Shown here: positions 1 through 10,996 of the stretch, one piece after another
Numbering within the stretch: the stretch's first letter is position 1
Layout: each line of letters begins with the position of its first letter
Translations under genes and position numbers: made by a program
Assembly: GCF_000009625.1 (NCBI RefSeq)
Contig: NC_002678.2
Span: 4,868,001 to 4,932,000, forward strand
Source of the DNA: Mesorhizobium japonicum MAFF 303099
GTDB lineage: Bacteria > Pseudomonadota > Alphaproteobacteria > Rhizobiales > Rhizobiaceae
Length of the DNA stretch: 64,000 nt
Direction of reading: 5' to 3'
The notes under the pieces: generated by a model
What the model was told of the DNA's origin: nothing
Database searches by the model: none
The model's input: only the letters and a program-made list of their open reading frames with translations

Positions 1-155
1 GACATGGCACTGGATGCAGCTTCTAGGAATTCCAAATGAACGCATGCTTTTCCGTAACATTTGCGGCAACGATTGCAACGCCTCGCGTCCAGGCTGGACT
101 TGCCAATCTTATGCGAAGTGTTGCCCTTATCCACAAGCTAGCAGCGGACCGTGCG

Positions 156-175
156 AAAACCCCGGTGGGTTTTTT
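156..175 (+). terminator. Probable rho-independent terminator
   Basis: AAAACCC and GGGTTTT form a 7-bp stem around a CGGT loop, followed by more T residues. It lies just before the aminotransferase gene and overlaps a GTG that could be mistaken for its start. It probably ends transcription of a gene lying left of the window. Confidence 0.55.
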
Positions 176-237
176 CAATCGTTCGCTGTCAAGCTAAGAT
201 GAGCGCGCGGCAACCCACGCGGATCGATGCGAATGAT

Positions 238-1527
238 ATGAGCGATCTGCCTGAACGACTCCACGACATTATCCGACGCCGGAATATGGTGCTCGGGCCG
301 GGTTACCAGTTTTCCGAGACTATTCCGGTGGAGTTTGTCTCGAGTTTTGGTGCCCACCTGATAGACAGCGACGGCAATGACTATCTCGACGCGTTTAACA
401 ACGTGCAGGGCGTCGGCCACGCGCACAGGCATGTAGCGGACGCGGTCGCCCGCCAGATTGCAGCGATCAACACAGATACACGCTACCCCCAGGAAGCGCT
501 GGTGGCCTATGCCGAGCGGCTACTTGCAACATTCCCAGCCGAACTTTCGAAACTAAGCTTGCCCTGCACTGGATCTGAAGCAAATGATCTCGCAGTTCGG
601 GTCGCGAGGTACCATACGGGCGGCGAAGGTATCATAGTTACGCGCTGGGCGTTTCACGGTCGCACTCGTGAGGTCGCCAGTTTTTCCCCAATGCTGGGCG
701 CAGGATCCCCGCTGGGACCAAACGTCCGGCTTATTGCCGCTCCTGACCCCAGGTTCTGCGGACCCCAACAATCCCTTGAGAATTATATGCGGGATCAAGT
801 GCGTTCCGCAATTGTTGATCTCGAACGGCACGGATACAGGCTAGCAGCCTTAGTCGCCGATTCCGCGTTCACCTCAGACGGCATTTTTACTCACCCTGTG
901 GGCTTCCTGCAGGCCATGGTCGACGAAGTTCATGCCGCTGGTGGCCTTCACATCGCTGACGAGGTTCAATCAGGGTTCGCTCAGCTCGGAGATTCGATGT
1001 GGGGGTTCAGTCGGCACGGGGTAGTTCCAGATATCGTCACGATGGGCAAGGCGATTGGGAATGGTTTCCCCATCTCTGGCGTCGTCTTCCGCCCGGAGGT
1101 ATCTGACGAATTCGGACAGAAGGTTAGCTATTTCAATACATTGGGCGGCCGATCGCTTTCTATAGCCGCGGCGTCCGCAGTGCTCGATGTGTTCGAGCAG
1201 GAGAATGTGCGTGAACGCGTTGCCGTGAACGGAGCGGCCTTGCAGTCAGGGCTTGAAACGCTGGCGCGGGAGTCTCCTTACGTTGCGGAGATCCGAGGTA
1301 GCGGGCTATACCTTGGTGTCGAGATCGTGAAGGACAGAGAGACACTTGAGCCCGATCCCATTCGTTGCGAAAGCATCATCAAGGACCTTCGCGATCGTCG
1401 AGTTCTTATCAGCCGGACCGGCTCCTCGGGTAACGTGTTGAAAGTTCGTCCTCCAGTCGCTTTCACCGCTGCCGATGTGTCTCGATTCCTTGAGACCTTT
1501 GCCATCGTAGCGAAACAGCGGCTCTAG
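238..1527 (+). CDS. Class III PLP aminotransferase-fold protein, phospho-lyase type (ETNPPL/PHYKPL-like)
   Basis: This is a 429-residue fold-type I PLP enzyme. GSEAND lies near residue 112, the cofactor-binding DEVQ near 241-244, and the Schiff-base lysine is K271 in MGKAIGNG. NNVQGVGHAH, INTDTRY, the YFNT-LGG stretch and the VLKVRPP C-terminal motif resemble animal O-phosphoethanolamine and 5-phosphohydroxylysine phospho-lyases more than ordinary transaminases. Those enzymes release phosphate and ammonia and leave an aldehyde. The gene ends 14 bp before a kinase gene, as expected for a kinase/phospho-lyase pair. ATG at 238 is preferred because the family begins near here; ATG 199 is possible, and GTG 151 overlaps a terminator hairpin. 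A true omega-aminotransferase cannot be excluded. Confidence 0.85.
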   Translation: MSDLPERLHDIIRRRNMVLGPGYQFSETIPVEFVSSFGAHLIDSDGNDYLDAFNNVQGVGHAHRHVADAVARQIAAINTDTRYPQEALVAYAERLLATFPAELSKLSLPCTGSEANDLAVRVARYHTGGEGIIVTRWAFHGRTREVASFSPMLGAGSPLGPNVRLIAAPDPRFCGPQQSLENYMRDQVRSAIVDLERHGYRLAALVADSAFTSDGIFTHPVGFLQAMVDEVHAAGGLHIADEVQSGFAQLGDSMWGFSRHGVVPDIVTMGKAIGNGFPISGVVFRPEVSDEFGQKVSYFNTLGGRSLSIAAASAVLDVFEQENVRERVAVNGAALQSGLETLARESPYVAEIRGSGLYLGVEIVKDRETLEPDPIRCESIIKDLRDRRVLISRTGSSGNVLKVRPPVAFTAADVSRFLETFAIVAKQRL

Positions 1528-1541
1528 AAGGCTCTAGCAAC

Positions 1542-2672
1542 ATGAACAAAATACCTGACGCAATACTGCAACGGCTCCTGGAGGAGAGCAGCCTGCTCTC
1601 ATCAAGCGAATCTATCGACCCCTTGTTGCTGAACAACATGCTCGAAAAGCACTATGGGCTCACCGGACAGATTGAACGATTGGGCAGTGAAAAGGGCCAT
1701 ACGTTCAGGCTCAAAGCCGATGCGCGCCAATACCTCGTAAAGGTGTCACCGTCTGACGAGCCTGAACTAGTTACGGCGTTGCAGATTGCGGCGATGCGTT
1801 ATCTTGATGACGCCGCTCACGCTCTGCCGGTCCAGCGGATCAAGCCAACCCTTGACCGAAGGGATAGCGTCCCAGTCGACTTGGGGGATGGCACCTGTCG
1901 AACACTCAGCGTCTTCTGCTTTGTCGAGGGCCTGTTATGGGAGCAAATGGATGCCAACGTTGAGCAGTTGACCAAGGTGGGAGACATGCTCGGGCGATTA
2001 AACATTGCATTGCGATCATTTGGTCATCCAGTTGCCGCGCGTAGCTTAGTTTACGACATTAGGCACTTTCCCCATTGGGCGGGACTTGTTGATTACCCGC
2101 CAGACCCCAATCACCGACTGCTGGCTCAACGGGTCTTCAAGCTCTTCGAAGAAGTCGTGCTGCCGCGGCTGCCCAGTCTTGAAATGCAAGTGATCCACGG
2201 TGACTACGCTCCCAACAATGTCGTGGTGGATCCGCACAACGATGTCTTCGTGACGGCCATCCTTGACTTTGGTGACACTGTCCACAGCGCGGTGATCTTT
2301 GACCCTGCCAATACGGTCGCGCACCTGATCGGCCGCACTCAGGATCACCCGTGGCAGGATGCCTTTGCCTTTGTCGCCGGGTACGAGCAGAGCCGGCCGA
2401 TAAACGGGTCGGAACTCCCACTTTTGCCTGTTGCGGCTCTCGCGCGGCTCACCATGCTCGCGTTGATCCGATACTGGAAGGCCGAGAGAGCGCCTGACCA
2501 GAGTGAGGAGCTAATCGCCAGTGCCGAAATTTATTGGACGAACCTAGAGCGAGCGATGGCCGTACCACTGGATGACGTCATCGGGCGATTCCGCGACCGC
2601 GCCGGTGAGTACGTGGGCGCAGCGACTGGAAACGGATGCGGCTCCAGGGAACACCCGCGGGACTCCACGTGA
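1542..2672 (+). CDS. APH-fold small-molecule kinase (hydroxylysine kinase-like)
   Basis: This is a 376-residue aminoglycoside/choline-kinase-fold phosphotransferase. The catalytic loop HGDYAPNN is at H219-D221 and the Mg-binding ILDFGD follows at D242. The N-terminal lobe has the family's variable glycine-poor ATP site. It starts 14 bp after the aminotransferase stop, so the two are almost certainly co-transcribed. In animals, hydroxylysine kinase makes the substrate of the phospho-lyase PHYKPL, and some bacterial proteins fuse related domains. I infer that this kinase phosphorylates an amino alcohol or hydroxylated amino acid that the upstream enzyme then eliminates. An antibiotic-resistance role is unlikely in this setting. 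Confidence 0.8.
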   Translation: MNKIPDAILQRLLEESSLLSSSESIDPLLLNNMLEKHYGLTGQIERLGSEKGHTFRLKADARQYLVKVSPSDEPELVTALQIAAMRYLDDAAHALPVQRIKPTLDRRDSVPVDLGDGTCRTLSVFCFVEGLLWEQMDANVEQLTKVGDMLGRLNIALRSFGHPVAARSLVYDIRHFPHWAGLVDYPPDPNHRLLAQRVFKLFEEVVLPRLPSLEMQVIHGDYAPNNVVVDPHNDVFVTAILDFGDTVHSAVIFDPANTVAHLIGRTQDHPWQDAFAFVAGYEQSRPINGSELPLLPVAALARLTMLALIRYWKAERAPDQSEELIASAEIYWTNLERAMAVPLDDVIGRFRDRAGEYVGAATGNGCGSREHPRDST

Positions 2673-2948
2673 ATGCCTCCATGAATGTCAAAATTTGCGA
2701 AAAGGATGTCACGAGGGCCGTATCCCTAAGGTGTTTATTCCCAGTTGTTCGGTCGCTTTTCAGTAAGGCCGCAACTTTTCGCCCATGGCCTCTCGTTAGT
2801 GGCTGAATCAAAAACGAAATCAAACCGTTCGGTCGTGCGTTTGGCCTCTATTCCATAGCATAGCCGAAAGGTGTGTGGGGCTGAATATGAGCTTCCCCTC
2901 ACTGATTGACAGTACAATACGACGGTTGAAAAAGGAGTTACGAATACC

Positions 2949-4106
2949 ATGACTATCTCAGCGATTCCTCTAACGGGGATGCCCTTCCCGAAATCAGAGT
3001 ATGAGCGCCGGCAGCAAAAGGTCCTTGAAGCGGTAGCGCGCGGCAAGCTCGACGCACTCCTCGTTACAGCCCATGGCCATCTGCAGTATCTCACCGGGTA
3101 CAACGGGCGTGGCGCCTATTTCGCGCCGTTCCCGCTGATCCTCGTGCCGGGGCGGACGCCGACGTTTGTCATCCGGGAGTATGAATTGGGCGCCGTTCGT
3201 GCTGAGAGCTGCGTTGCCGAGATCGTTACCTATACCGAGCAGAACGACTTTCCCAAAGTGTGCGCCGATGTCCTTCGGCGGTATGGATTGCAGAACAAAA
3301 GTGTAGGCTTTGAGCTAGGTTGCTGGAATCTCGCGCCGGCCGATGTGAGTCGGGTCCAGACGCAACTTCCCGATATGAAGGTCGCCGACGCGACTCGTCT
3401 GGTCGCGTTGGTAGCGGCGGTAAAGACAGAGCTCGAGCTCGAAGCCATGCGCGCCGCGATGGTGCTGACGGACGTGGCCGTGCGCACGTTTCAAAACTCA
3501 TTGCGGGAAGGCGTCACCGAAGCGGAAGTGTCAGCGAAGATCGACCTGGATGTAAGAAAAGCCGGCGGCGTGCTTCAGGCGCCTGTCACGACTCTGTTGT
3601 TCGGCGAGCGAACGAAGCTGTCACACGGCAGCCCGATGGACCATCCGATCAGAAACGATGAGCCCGCATTCATGGAACTCGGCGGTCTCAAACAGGGCTA
3701 CTCCGCAGGACTTGTCCGGTGCGCCGTGCTTGGTCGGCATCCCGAGACCGAATCCTTGCACGCCCTATCAGTGGAAGCCCTCGAAGCAGTGATAGCCGCG
3801 ATCAAGCCGGGGGCAACCGCAGGCGAGGTCGATGCTGCCGGGCGAAAGGTGATTGAGCGATCTCAACGTCCGAAGGTCCTTAACCACCGGGTTGGGTACC
3901 AGACAGGTATCAATTGGACAGAGCGCGGCAATCTGAGCTTGGAGCCGGATGCGACCGATGTCCTCCAGGCCGGAATGACCTTGCATATGCCAATCATCCT
4001 GTGCGGAGAGGGCGGCTATCTGCTTGGAACCAGCGAGCATGTCTTAGTTACAGAGAGCGGCGCCGAAATACTTAGCGATACACCGCATACCCTTTATCGC
4101 GCGTGA
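2949..4106 (+). CDS. M24-fold (creatinase/aminopeptidase P-like) hydrolase, DoeA-like, lacking metal ligands
   Basis: This is a 385-residue protein with an N-terminal creatinase domain (about 20-150) and a pita-bread M24 domain (about 160-380). A strong Shine-Dalgarno, AAAGGAG at 2931-2937, fixes the ATG. Metal-dependent M24 peptidases have two aspartates in the D-x-G...D-x-x-R region; here the region reads MELGG (E243) and YSAGLVR (A253-G254), so both are lost. That pattern is shared with creatinase and ectoine hydrolase DoeA, which cleave C-N bonds without metal. The C-terminus keeps H-R-V-G-Y and the SEHVLVTESG stretch. It follows the kinase gene after a 276-bp gap and may have its own promoter. 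The substrate is unknown; a small cyclic or N-acylated compound is more likely than a proline peptide. Confidence 0.8.
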   Translation: MTISAIPLTGMPFPKSEYERRQQKVLEAVARGKLDALLVTAHGHLQYLTGYNGRGAYFAPFPLILVPGRTPTFVIREYELGAVRAESCVAEIVTYTEQNDFPKVCADVLRRYGLQNKSVGFELGCWNLAPADVSRVQTQLPDMKVADATRLVALVAAVKTELELEAMRAAMVLTDVAVRTFQNSLREGVTEAEVSAKIDLDVRKAGGVLQAPVTTLLFGERTKLSHGSPMDHPIRNDEPAFMELGGLKQGYSAGLVRCAVLGRHPETESLHALSVEALEAVIAAIKPGATAGEVDAAGRKVIERSQRPKVLNHRVGYQTGINWTERGNLSLEPDATDVLQAGMTLHMPIILCGEGGYLLGTSEHVLVTESGAEILSDTPHTLYRA

Positions 4107-4356
4107 TTTTTGGCAGCGGCGCCGGCGGAAGTCTTTGTAGTTCGTTGGGGATCTTGAAAACCTGGACAGACTGCAGATCTGTGTCAAATTGGTATCTATA
4201 AAAGGGATCCCGACGCTCGCCTTCGTCGCGTGATGTTGACGCGCGAAGGCGTGTGATCTTGTGGTCGCAGCCGCGCTATCAACCGCAGCTATAGCGTTTG
4301 CGTGTCGCGATGTTCCCACCTTAATTTAGACTAGGTCGTGAACTCATAAACGCTGG

Positions 4357-4695
4357 ATGATTGAGACGCTGGAAAGCAATCACCCGTCGGCTTACAGTCT
4401 GACTATGCCGTTTGCCCGCAAATTAATTCTTCACGTTCCGGTATCGGATGAGACCTTGCTCGATGGCTTTGTTGAGCAATGTCTGAATGACGGTGTATCG
4501 CTCGTGGCCGTGGTCGGACCAGGCTGCGCGAGGGTTGAAGACATTATCGACGAGATCGTCGTCGGTGACGGAAGCGACGAGACACGCTTTATATCCACGA
4601 CTTCTCACCCCGATGAGCCATTTGAGGATGTGTTGAACATGGCTAGGGCGTGGGAGTTCGAGCGCGGCGATCCCGTCGAAGAGGTCCGGCTGTAA
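4357..4695 (+). CDS. Hypothetical protein, 112 aa
   Basis: I do not recognise the family. It is a small acidic soluble protein with no signal peptide or membrane segment. Its even hydrophobic pattern and strand-like stretches (LILHVPV, SLVAVVGPG) suggest a compact alpha/beta fold. An internal ATG at 4405 (MPFARKL) is an equally good start, because neither ATG has a clear ribosome-binding site. It stands alone between the M24 gene and an IS5 element. The 250 bp upstream of it (4107-4356) hold nothing I recognise. Confidence 0.6.
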   Translation: MIETLESNHPSAYSLTMPFARKLILHVPVSDETLLDGFVEQCLNDGVSLVAVVGPGCARVEDIIDEIVVGDGSDETRFISTTSHPDEPFEDVLNMARAWEFERGDPVEEVRL

Positions 4696-4757
4696 GAGTC
4701 GTTGACCGCCCGCAATTTAGGCTTCCATACCACGCCGTTTTCTGATTCAGGCTCCAC

Positions 4758-5554
4758 ATGAGCCGATATGACCTGACTGACTTCGAATGGCGCGCGATCG
4801 AGCCGCTGTTGCCCAACAAGCCGCGAGGAGTGCCGCGCGTTGACGACCGCAGGGTGCTGAACGGCATCTTCTGGGTGCTGCGATCGGGTGCGCCATGGCG
4901 CGATCTGCCGGAGCGATACGGCCCGCGCACCACCTGCTACAATCGCTTCGTCCGATGGCGGAAAGCAGGTGTGTGGGACCGCCTCATGGATGCCATCACC
5001 AAAGCCCATGACGGCACGGTGCAGATGATCGACACCTCCATTGTTCGCGTCCATCAGCAGGGCGCGACGGCAAAAAGGGGGATCGAGATCATTGTCTCGG
5101 TCGTTCCCGAGGCGGGCTGACAACCAAAATCCATGCTCTTGTCGACGCCCAAGGCAGGCCGATTAAGCTGACGCTCACGGCAGGCCAGAAGAGCGACATC
5201 GCCTCCGCAGCGGACTTGATCAAGGAATTGCCGGAGGGTGCCATGCTACTCGCCGACAAGGGCTATGATGCCAACGCCTTGCGCAATGCTGTCACCGAGC
5301 GAAAGGCATGGGCCAACATTCCGCCCAAGGCCAACCGCAAGGACGCGATCTGCTTCAGTCCCTTCCTCTACAAGGCGCGCAACCTCGTCGAACGCTTCTT
5401 CAACAAGGCCAAGCAATTCCGTCGTATCGCAACCCGATACGACAAGCTGGCTGAGAACTATCTTGCCGCCCTCAAACTCGTCGCAATCCGCATCTGGCTA
5501 CGCGGTAATGAGTCATCGTGTAATTTGTGGCTGCTTCCCTCGGGCCTCGGGTGA
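4758..5554 (+). mobile_element. IS5-family (IS427-like) transposase in two frames
   Basis: The first frame (4758-5120) encodes the N-terminal half beginning MSRYDLTDFEWRAIEPLLP. The second frame encodes the rest, GGLTTKIHALVDAQG through NLVERFFNKAKQFRR to WLRGNES. Continuity is restored by a -1 shift in AAAAAGGGGG at 5072-5081. Two-ORF layouts with programmed frameshifting are known in this IS group, so it could be functional, but an indel looks the same. The second frame reads past the usual family C-terminus (after WLRGNES, about 5515), so the right end seems to be cut by the IS110 left end. A diverged partial copy lies at 8405-8694. Confidence 0.8.
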
Positions 5555-5598
5555 GGCGCACACTTCTGGTTGTCGAATCCTGAAGGAAGGAAACAGCC

Positions 5599-6606
5599 AT
5601 GAAGCATTATGCCGGACTGGACCTGTCGATGGAAAGCACGCAGGTCTGCATTATTGATGAAAATGGACGCAAGCTGAGTTCCGAGACGGCTGAGAGCACG
5701 CCGGATGCGATCGCCGACGCATTGCGCCGACACGGCCCGATCGAGCGGGCGGTGATCGAAACCGGACGTATGTCACCCGCGATCTGCCTTGGCCTGCGGG
5801 AGTTGGGCGTCAACGTGGTGTGTATCGATGCCCGCCAGGCGCACCAGAGCCTCAAGGCGATGAAGGCGAACAAAACCGATCCCCATGATGCTGCAGGGCT
5901 CGCGCAACTGGCAAGAACGGGCTTCTACAAGGAGGTTCATGTCAAATCGCCGGGCGCGCACGGTGTACGCAGCATGATCACCGCTCGCGGCCATCTGGTG
6001 GAGGCCCGTGTCCGGCTCGACAACATGATCCGTGGGTTGTGCGCCACCTTCGGCTGTAGGCCGGGCGTCGGGCAGGGAAAGGCCTTCATCGAACGCATCA
6101 TGGAAGCATCCCACATCCCTGGTCTTGGCGAAGCGATCACTTCGTTGCTGACGGTGCGCGTGCAACTGGTCGAGCAGATCAAGGAACTGGATCTCAAGTT
6201 GCGTATGCTCGCCGCTCAGTCGCAGGCCTGCCAGATCCTCATGAGTATACCTGGTGTTGGCATCCAGACTTCAGCCGCCTTCTCCGCGGCCATCGACGAG
6301 GCCGGCCGGTTCCGACAATCGCGAAACGCGGGTGCCTACTTTGGCCTGGTGCCCAGGCGTCATCAGTCCGGCGAACTCGACTGGACCGGCCGGATCACCA
6401 AGCAAGGTGACAGCATGGTCCGCAAGCTTCTCTATGAAGCAGCCAACTCAATCCTGACCCGGAGCCGGGAGAGCTTCGCGCTCAAGACTTGGGCGCTGAA
6501 AATCTCGAAGCGCCGCGGCCTGAAGAAAGCCCGAGTGGCACTCGCGCGGCGTCTCGCTGTCATCATGCATGCCATGCTGCGCGACGGCACTTTGTTCGAG
6601 GCTTGA
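5599..6606 (+). CDS. IS110-family transposase
   Basis: This is a 335-residue DEDD recombinase. The N-terminal RuvC-like domain starts YAGLDLSMES and contains NKTDPHDAAGLAQL (about 94-107). The C-terminal Transposase_20 domain contains IPGVGIQTSAAFSAAI and the catalytic serine region. A good ribosome-binding site (GAAGGAAA) lies 9 bp upstream. The reading frame is full length. The roughly 80 bp before it and 250 bp after it (6607-6858) are non-coding and belong to the element ends, where IS110 elements encode their guide (bridge) RNA. I could not fold that RNA or define exact ends. Confidence 0.88.
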   Translation: MKHYAGLDLSMESTQVCIIDENGRKLSSETAESTPDAIADALRRHGPIERAVIETGRMSPAICLGLRELGVNVVCIDARQAHQSLKAMKANKTDPHDAAGLAQLARTGFYKEVHVKSPGAHGVRSMITARGHLVEARVRLDNMIRGLCATFGCRPGVGQGKAFIERIMEASHIPGLGEAITSLLTVRVQLVEQIKELDLKLRMLAAQSQACQILMSIPGVGIQTSAAFSAAIDEAGRFRQSRNAGAYFGLVPRRHQSGELDWTGRITKQGDSMVRKLLYEAANSILTRSRESFALKTWALKISKRRGLKKARVALARRLAVIMHAMLRDGTLFEA

Positions 6607-6862
6607 GATGAGGTAGAAACAGTTTGCCAGCGGTGAAGCGCCAGCGCTGATCCGAGGGCGGTGTCCCGCGAGGGAACGCAGGGACGGACGATATGCGAAG
6701 GTAGTCAGATGGGCCTGACAGCCCGCTTCGAGTCAATGCAACGTCCGGCCTTGTGAGACCCGATACAGCACGACCAGCTCCGGCTCGGCCAGTGCGGACA
6801 GATCCTTGAAACCCTCAAGGGATACACCGCCAAGCTCTGCAAATTACAGATCTACGTCCTAG

Positions 6863-8275
6863 CATTACAGTTGCATTTTAGTTTTCAGGTGAGCTCGTCG
6901 AGCGGCCGCCTGATGGGCGCGCCTCCAGCATGACCACGCAATGACGTCGGCGGGCTTTATGCGGCGCTGGGCAAGCCTGGTGGCATGCGCCGGACTTCCT
7001 GGATAGACCAGCGGATCAGATCCTGATGGTCGGCATCCGCGGTCTTTTTTGGGGCGTCGCGTCATTGGCGCGGTACCGGATCGCCGCCATCATGGCGAAG
7101 GCGAGCATGACGAGGGAGACGTGGCGATGCCAGCCATGCCATGACCGGGTTTCGTTGTGATCGAGTCCGAGCTCGTTCTTGGCGGCCTCGAAGCTGTCTT
7201 CGATCGCCCAGCGATGGCCTTCAACGGAAACGAGCGTCTGGATGCCCGTCCCGGCCGGGCACCATGTCGTGAAGAATGCGAGATCACCGTCGCTGATATT
7301 GCGCCGGATCAGGAGGCCACGGGTCCAAAGTCCCGATTTCGTCTCGTTATATTCGTCGGCATCGAGATCGGCGAGTTCGCAGTAGGCCCAGTCATGAAGC
7401 CGCGCACCTTTGGTGCCCTCTCCGGCGGAAAGACGCTGCCATGCACTTGGATCGAGATCACGGGCGATCTCCTGAGCTGTGCCGGCGACCGGAGGCTTGC
7501 CCGACCAGGAGCCGAAATGATGGTCCGATTTAACCCCAAGAACGTAGCCTTTGCAGGCTCGGCGCACGGTTCCTTCGACGTCCCCGACGCCATACACCGC
7601 ATCTGCGGCCACCCATGAAAACGGCACATCGGCTGCCAACGCACGCCGTATCATATCGACAGCCAAGCCTGGCTTGGTAGCGAAGGCTATAGCTTCAGGA
7701 ACATGGGTGGCTGCAAGCCTTGCCGGATCGCCGGTCCAGCTCTTGGGCAAGTACAGGGCTCGATCGATAAAGGCATGACCGCGAACGGACACATAGGCGG
7801 CGAACACACCGATCTGGCAGTTCGTTATCTTGCCTGCCGAACCTGTATATTGACGCGCAACACCGCACGATGTCTTACCCTGCTTGAGGAAGCCCGTCTC
7901 ATCGATGACCATGACCGCATCATCAGTGGCGAGGTTTTCGACAACATACTCTCGCACGATGTCGCGAAGTCCGTCCGCGTCCCAGCGTCCGCGACCCAGA
8001 ATAGCTTGTTGCCGCCACGGGCCGGAATCACCGGCCGCCTCAGCGCGCATCCAACCTGTCTTACGGCGCTCGTCACCCAGCAAGCCGTCCAGGAAAAGGT
8101 TCGCAGATGCTGCAACTCGCTCCTGCGTAAACAGTCCGCGCATACGGGCTTTCACCTCACGCAGGGATGATGCCCAAAGCTCAAGCGTAGTCTCGATTGA
8201 TGCACCTGTCATCCATGACCTCCGAATCATGGAGACCCATAGATTCAGACCACAGATAGATATGCAACTGTAATG
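6863..8275 (-). mobile_element. IS701-family element with intact termini and CTAG target duplication
   Basis: A perfect 14-bp inverted repeat, CATTACAGTTGCAT (6863-6876) and its complement (8262-8275), bounds 1,413 bp. CTAG flanks both ends (6859-6862 and 8276-8279), which matches the YTAR 4-bp duplication of IS701. The element is therefore a complete insertion with both ends visible. It landed in the non-coding DNA right of the IS110 copy. Confidence 0.9.
6865..8230 (-). pseudogene. IS701-family transposase, frameshifted near the C-terminus
   Basis: The main frame (8230 to 7016) encodes 404 residues of a DDE transposase. It includes MVIDETGFLKQG, WVAADAVYG with the second acidic residue, and the WAIEDSFEAAKNELGLDHNE region carrying the glutamate. 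The expected C-terminal tail is present but out of frame. Near 7020 the sense passes to a second frame (DLIRWSIQEVRR) and then to a third (TRLAQRRIKPADVIAWS to KMQL, ending at 6865 inside the inverted repeat). Two indels have removed about 50 residues, so the protein is probably inactive although the element's ends are perfect. Confidence 0.85.
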
Positions 8276-8404
8276 CTAGGTCGTCAGTCGCGCTTTCGTA
8301 GACATCGATCATAGCTGCTCCTCCTCGCAAACTTGGCCAACGCGACGAATGTTCGCAAGCTGGATGTTCACCGAAGGCCGCTTTCAAAGCGAGCTAGATT
8401 GTGA

Positions 8405-8694
8405 TTCAGCGTTCGCATGAGCCGATATGATCTGACCGACGTCGAGTGGCGTGTGATCGAGCCGCTGCTGCCCAACAAGTCCAGAGGCGTACCGCGCGTC
8501 GATGACCGGCGCGTGCTGAGCGGCATCTTCTGGGTGCTGCGATCGGGCGCACCATGGCGGGACCTGCCCGAGCGCTATGGCCCGCGCACCACCTGCTACA
8601 ACCGCTTTGTGCGATGGCGGAAGGCAGGCGTGTGGGACCGGCTGATGGAGGCCATCACCGCCGCCCACGACGGCGCCATCCAGATGATCGACAG
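8405..8694 (+). pseudogene. IS5-family transposase N-terminal fragment
   Basis: The sequence from MSRYDLTDVEWRVIEPLLP to IQMIDS closely matches the first frame of the 4758 copy, then stops matching at about 8694. The remaining two thirds are missing. The breakpoint is followed within 50 bp by the hairpin end of an IS21 element, which probably inserted here. Confidence 0.8.
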
Positions 8695-8746
8695 CATGCG
8701 GCGCGGCGATCAGGATGAGATTCAGCGTCAATCAAGATGAGACTCG

Positions 8747-8803
8747 GCGGGGGTGGTGTGACGCAGTGAGGGCGTAGCCCGAACGGAGTTACACCACCCC
8801 CGC
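8747..8803. repeat. Terminal hairpin of IS21-family element 1
   Basis: A 16-bp arm (8747-8762, GCGGGGGTGGTGTGAC) pairs with 8788-8803 with one mismatch around a 25-base loop. It sits just upstream of istA where the IS21 left end is expected. It could serve as a transposase-binding site or block outside transcription. Confidence 0.5.
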
Positions 8804-8826
8804 GGCGTCACTGCCGACGTCTTTGA

Positions 8827-10384
<1,558 letters not shown>

Positions 10385-10388
<4 letters not shown>

Positions 10389-10909
10389 AGGCCGCCCACA
10401 TCATCGACGAAGCCCGTCTCGGCATCATGCTCAACGACCTCAGATTGCCGACGATCAAGACCCTGTGGCCGCAATTTGCCGAACAGGCCGATAAGGAAGG
10501 CTGGCCCGCCGCCCGGTTCCTCTCGGCCATTGCCGAGCATGAGTTGGCCGAGCGCGATCGGCGCCGGGTCGAACGTCATCTGGCCGAAGCGCATCTGCCG
10601 CCCGGAAAGACACTCGACAGCTTCGCCTTCGACGCCGTACCCATGGTCTCCAAGGCGCAGGTCATGGCCATGACCGCCGGCGACAGCTGGCTCGCAAAGG
10701 GTGCCAACATCCTGTTGTTTGGCCCGCCCGGCGGCGGAAAGAGCCATCTCGCCGCAGCTATCGGGCTCGCCCTCATCGAGAACGGCTGGCGCGTGCTGTT
10801 CACCCGAACCACCGATCTCGTTCAGAAGCTTCAGGTCGCACGGCGTGAGCTGCAGCTCGAATCCGCCATCGCAAAGCTCGACAAGTTCGATCTGCTGATC
10901 CTCGACTAA
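10385..10909 (+). pseudogene. istB: IstB ATPase (element 1), cut after Walker B by a RIT element
   Basis: This is the IS21 helper AAA+ ATPase. Walker A is FGPPGGGKSHLAAAI and the Walker B region ends KFDLLILD followed by a stop. A normal IstB continues D-D/W and about 80 more residues. The stop lies inside a 92-bp sequence starting at 10901 that is the terminal repeat of the RIT element. The C-terminal half of this gene is absent from the window. A different istB (18293 to 17790, opposite strand) is cut at exactly the same codon by the other end of the same element. Confidence 0.9.
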
Positions 10910-10992
10910 CGTGCACTGCGCAGAGATGTGGAGCTGACACTGCAAGAGCCCGCAGACGCGCGACTTCCGACGATACCACTCCACATAACTGA
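10901..10992 (+). repeat. Left 92-bp terminal inverted repeat of the outer RIT element
   Basis: It starts CTCGACTAACGTGCACTG and ends CCACATAACTGA. It matches the reverse complement of 17707-17798 except for one base near the inner end (CCACT against CAACT). The TAA inside it ends the truncated istB reading frame. Confidence 0.93.
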
Positions 10993-10996
10993 GCGA

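Noticed and set aside
151..237. GTG start for the aminotransferase 29 codons upstream
   Set aside because: It overlaps a terminator-like hairpin, has no ribosome-binding site and would add residues the family lacks.
1542..2672. Aminoglycoside resistance gene
   Set aside because: The fold is shared, but pairing with a phospho-lyase-type enzyme and distance from resistance families point to metabolism.
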